DNA of 22,779 bases from NCBI GenBank assembly GCA_027718005.1, contig JALLOP010000013.1, positions 1-22,779 on the forward strand. The letters are read 5' to 3'. Numbering within the stretch: the first letter of the stretch is position 1; the number at the start of each line of letters is the position of its first letter. Source of the DNA: Patescibacteria group bacterium AH-259-L07. Its GTDB lineage: Bacteria; Patescibacteriota; Patescibacteriia; UBA2591; UBA6264. A program made the position numbers and the translations under genes. The notes below the pieces were generated by a model, which saw nothing but the letters and a program-made list of their open reading frames with translations, made no database searches and had not been told where the DNA came from. Below are positions 20,881 to 22,779 of the stretch, piece after piece.

Positions 20881-21528
20881 AACGTCACACAATATTTTTT
20901 TATTTAGTATTTGATATTTACCCATATCTGCGGGCGCTTCCAGGTAGTTCTGAAAAAATATCCAGGTGACTCTCTCTGCCTCGTCTTCTTTCTCTTCTTG
21001 AGAAGAGAAAGTTTTTCTAGAACGATGTTGATAATAGTGAGTTAGCTCATGTATTAACGTTCTCCGTGATAGCCATAATAGTCCCTCTATATCATTGTGA
21101 ATCCCTTGGCAGTATCGTGCATCTTCATTACACATATCCCACCAGAGGGGAACCATTGCAACCTTTTCTGTTCGTATATAGAGCCCAGTTATTCGCTTCT
21201 CTCTATTGTTCCACTGATTAATATAATCAAGACTAGCAAAAAGAACCTTTAAATCTGGACTTGAAAGATATTGCTGGTCATACGCCAGAGAATCATGCAG
21301 TATTCTCTGCACTCTCCTATTCCATGTATCAATCAGATTTCCTAATGAATCAGTGCTAATATACAAGCGCGTAAGCATTTCATCAGGATATTCACTCATC
21401 ACTTTAACTCCATCATTGGTTACAAACCATACATCAGGCAGTGGTGGCGGCCTATCTTCGCTTGAAAATGGATTACTACATCCGCCGCCTATAATAGCAC
21501 AAACTGCTATTACTAAGAATTGCTTCAT
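20875..21528 (-). CDS. Predicted lipoprotein zinc metallopeptidase
   Basis: 217 residues. Lipoprotein signal MKQFLVIAVCAIIGGG then Cys17 (CSNPFSSEDRPPP), with a Pro/Ser-rich linker. The catalytic signature is HExxH: TLIHELTHYYQH with His160, Glu161 and His164; Glu183 or Glu185 in EKEDEAERV is a candidate third ligand. Upstream are three Trp and three Cys residues (PLWWDMCNEDARYC) that could form a disulfide. Such a protein would act on peptides outside the cytoplasmic membrane. It is the second gene of a two-gene operon, 11 bases after 21540-22004, with AGGAGG before its ATG overlapping that intergenic gap. The peptidase family was not identified. Confidence 0.8.
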   Translation of the reverse strand: MKQFLVIAVCAIIGGGCSNPFSSEDRPPPLPDVWFVTNDGVKVMSEYPDEMLTRLYISTDSLGNLIDTWNRRVQRILHDSLAYDQQYLSSPDLKVLFASLDYINQWNNREKRITGLYIRTEKVAMVPLWWDMCNEDARYCQGIHNDIEGLLWLSRRTLIHELTHYYQHRSRKTFSSQEEKEDEAERVTWIFFQNYLEAPADMGKYQILNKKILCDVK

Positions 21529-21539
21529 GCTCCACCCTC

Positions 21540-22004
21540 CTATTTACACCATTCAATTTCTGGTGTGTCATCAATCACAAGAAGACCATCAAAGCTAATA
21601 CCCCAATTAACTCCACTTATTTTAATAGTGATTTGCATCGTATCACCATAGCTCAGATTTGGCGCTTCTATTGTAATGGTTTGATTTTGAGCAACCGTGC
21701 CATGATAAATTCTTTCACTCCAATTCCACCACTCTTGTATGCACGCAGCTTCTACGCTTTCTACATGTACGATATCTACTAATGCTTCATCATTGTCCTT
21801 ATTCTGGTTGTGTATAGTTACTTCTCCACCAATACTATTTTTGTCCCAGAGTTTAAAGTCAAAGACAATATCTAGCTGTGTGGAAACAGTTATACCCCAT
21901 TCTTCAGGAATAGGCGCAGTTGGAGATTTAGTATCTTCACATCCAAATGATGTCAAAAGAACCAAAGCAGTAACTATTCCTATAACTACATTTTTTCTCA
22001 CCAC
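21540..22004 (-). CDS. Predicted lipoprotein, 154 aa
   Basis: I choose the GTG at 22004: AAAGGAG lies 8 bases upstream and the product then starts with a clean lipoprotein signal, VVRKNVVIGIVTALVLLTSF-G-Cys (CEDTKSPTAP), a Pro/Thr linker and a beta-sandwich-like domain (QLDIVFDFKLWDKNSIGGEV, then QTITIEAPNLSYGDTMQITI). A longer frame to 22052 would begin upstream of the ribosome-binding site. Two Cys residues (ACIQEWW and EWCK at the end) could pair. It is first in an operon with the metallopeptidase lipoprotein, so it may be its partner or inhibitor; that is only inference. General layout resembles 14054-14476. Confidence 0.75.
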   Translation of the reverse strand: MVRKNVVIGIVTALVLLTSFGCEDTKSPTAPIPEEWGITVSTQLDIVFDFKLWDKNSIGGEVTIHNQNKDNDEALVDIVHVESVEAACIQEWWNWSERIYHGTVAQNQTITIEAPNLSYGDTMQITIKISGVNWGISFDGLLVIDDTPEIEWCK

Positions 22005-22040
22005 AGTACTCACTCCTTTTGTAAGAACATTTTGTATATA

Positions 22041-22059
22041 GTTCTGGCCCATCCAGAAC
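22041..22059 (-). promoter_or_regulatory. Leader stem-loop of the lipoprotein operon
   Basis: GTTCTGG (22041-22047) and CCAGAAC (22053-22059) form a perfect 7-bp stem with a 5-base loop, near the expected mRNA 5' end. Confidence 0.6.
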
Positions 22060-22076
22060 TTATTAACTTATTATAC

Positions 22077-22104
22077 AGTATAACATATTTTTAGATTTTG
22101 TCAA
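22077..22104 (-). promoter_or_regulatory. Promoter of the lipoprotein operon
   Basis: Minus strand TTGACA (22104-22099), 16-base spacer, TATACT (22082-22077). Spacer and -10 (AATATG..TATACTGTATA) are almost identical to the promoter at 14575-14603. Confidence 0.75.
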
Positions 22105-22301
22105 CCCATCACCCATCACCCATCACTCTTTGTTCATCACTCTTTGTCACTCTTTGCCATCCCGCACTCTTCTCGTCATCCACACCTTTTTGTCACCCTG
22201 TCCCCCTTTTGTCGTCTCCCGCAACCCTTATCTTGTCATCTTCTTTCTAAGTTAAAAGTGGATATCTATGCACTCATTTTGTACAAATTTTGTAAAAAGT
22301 G
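22105..22301. other. Pyrimidine-rich spacer between divergent promoters
   Basis: Short tandem ACCCATC units (about 22104-22127) followed by variants of CACTCTTTGTC and TTTTGTCACCC. No gene seen; strongly strand-asymmetric composition. Confidence 0.6.
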
Positions 22302-22330
22302 TTGACAAAAAAAATTAAATATGGTATTCT
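22302..22330 (+). promoter_or_regulatory. Promoter for the 68-aa gene
   Basis: TTGACA (22302-22307), 17-base spacer, TATTCT (22325-22330), then a hairpin and the ribosome-binding site. Confidence 0.75.
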
Positions 22331-22337
22331 GTATAAA

Positions 22338-22358
22338 GATTACGTGATATGCGTAATC
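22338..22358 (+). promoter_or_regulatory. Leader stem-loop of the 68-aa gene
   Basis: GATTACG (22338-22344) and CGTAATC (22352-22358), a perfect 7-bp stem with a 7-base loop starting 8 bases after the -10 box. Confidence 0.6.
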
Positions 22359-22392
22359 AGGATTATTCCCAAAAAAACAGGAGGAAACAAAA

Positions 22393-22599
22393 ATGAGAAA
22401 CCTGTGTAAAGACCAGCTGATTGACAAGCTGGTGGATCTTTTCAGGCAGGCATCATTTGACGAGATCGATGAGGCAATGGCTGTAGCCAAGGAGCGCCTG
22501 GAGCAGGAAAGCCAGGAGAAAAGGAAACGCTTCGTCGGTCCGCCCGGGCTCCGCTGGGGCTATGCTAACTTCGATAATTTCCTCACCGACGAGCGGTAG
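22393..22599 (+). CDS. Small hypothetical protein, 68 aa
   Basis: Not recognised, but well supported as a gene: consensus-like promoter, leader hairpin, AGGAGG 7 bases before ATG, and a terminator at 22717-22750. The product begins MRNLCKDQLIDKLVDLF, a charged amphipathic helix continuing through about residue 46 (EIDEAMAVAKERLEQESQEK), then a loop KRFVGPPGLRWGY and a short acidic end (FDNFLTDER). No signal or membrane segment. GC and codon use are richer than in the genes to its left (GCTGGTGG, GGTCCGCCCGGG), so it may be a recent arrival. A helix-then-GPPG layout would suit a protein-binding or regulatory peptide; that is speculation. Confidence 0.7.
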   Translation: MRNLCKDQLIDKLVDLFRQASFDEIDEAMAVAKERLEQESQEKRKRFVGPPGLRWGYANFDNFLTDER

Positions 22600-22620
22600 T
22601 AAATAGGTGCTTGGAGCTTG

Positions 22621-22647
22621 TCCCTCACCCAGGGACTGAGTGAGGGA
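22621..22647 (+). repeat. Hairpin after the 68-aa gene
   Basis: TCCCTCAC (22621-22628) and GTGAGGGA (22640-22647) pair perfectly around an 11-base loop. There is no T run, so this is not the terminator itself. Confidence 0.6.
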
Positions 22648-22716
22648 TTGGCGCTTTTGGCTCTTGATTCTTGGATTCGACGCGAATTTCCAATATGTCA
22701 CCCAATATGAACAAAT

Positions 22717-22750
22717 GAGCAGATTATGATTATAATAATCTGCTCTTTCG
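22717..22750 (+). terminator. Intrinsic terminator downstream of the 68-aa gene
   Basis: GAGCAGATTAT (22717-22727) and ATAATCTGCTC (22735-22745), a perfect 11-bp stem with a 7-base loop, followed by TTTCGTTT. Confidence 0.8.
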
Positions 22751-22779
22751 TTTATATAAACTTGTATTATAACATCTTT

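Noticed and set aside
22104..22200. Short CCCATCA and CTTTGTC tandem units as an origin or binding array
   Set aside because: Units are irregular and too few; only a composition bias can be supported.

Overview
The window is AT-rich bacterial DNA, probably from an uncultivated lineage. The superoxide dismutase, class II ribonucleotide reductase, compact SUF operon and membrane-anchored thermonuclease with a Cys-rich tail resemble genes I associate with Patescibacteria (CPR). Against that, the left end carries four tandem signal-peptide proteins with C-terminal strands like outer-membrane beta-barrels, and three lipoprotein-like genes are present; both would be odd in a monoderm CPR cell. I leave the phylum open. 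Names rest on motifs read by eye.

Layout. 1-5004 (minus): four paralogous barrel-like proteins, the first cut by the window edge; duplicated promoters and look-alike terminators came with the genes. 5357-6082 (minus): unknown cytosolic protein. 6509-7102 (minus): Fe/Mn superoxide dismutase. 7263-10138: an integron-like region. A 56-codon remnant of a tyrosine recombinase (plus) faces away from single-gene units (minus) for a CheD-like protein, a cupin, a UDG-superfamily DNA glycosylase and a dead CYTH-domain fragment, with attC-like imperfect palindromes between them. 10300-13881 (plus): class II ribonucleotide reductase with a 397-residue homing intein placed directly before the radical cysteine and a roughly 52-codon in-frame block of DNA hairpins. 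14054-14476 (minus): lipoprotein flanked by 30-bp direct repeats. 14782-19403 (minus): ferredoxin-sufC-sufB-sufD-sufS-sufU. 19557-20573 (minus): thermonuclease. 20875-22004 (minus): two-gene lipoprotein operon including an HExxH metallopeptidase. 22393-22599 (plus): 68-residue protein on its own transcription unit.

Two themes link the window. First, genes fall into two expression styles. The barrel, lipoprotein, 241-aa and 68-aa genes have TTGACA promoters and clear Shine-Dalgarno sequences, and several have a stem-loop near the mRNA 5' end plus intrinsic terminators. The cassette genes, dismutase, reductase, SUF genes and nuclease have almost no Shine-Dalgarno; many begin in an ATATG context and the ferredoxin mRNA looks leaderless. 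Second, palindromic elements occur between genes and also in frame inside the reductase, its intein, the nuclease N-terminus and the ferredoxin N-terminus. No tRNA, rRNA or CRISPR array was seen.
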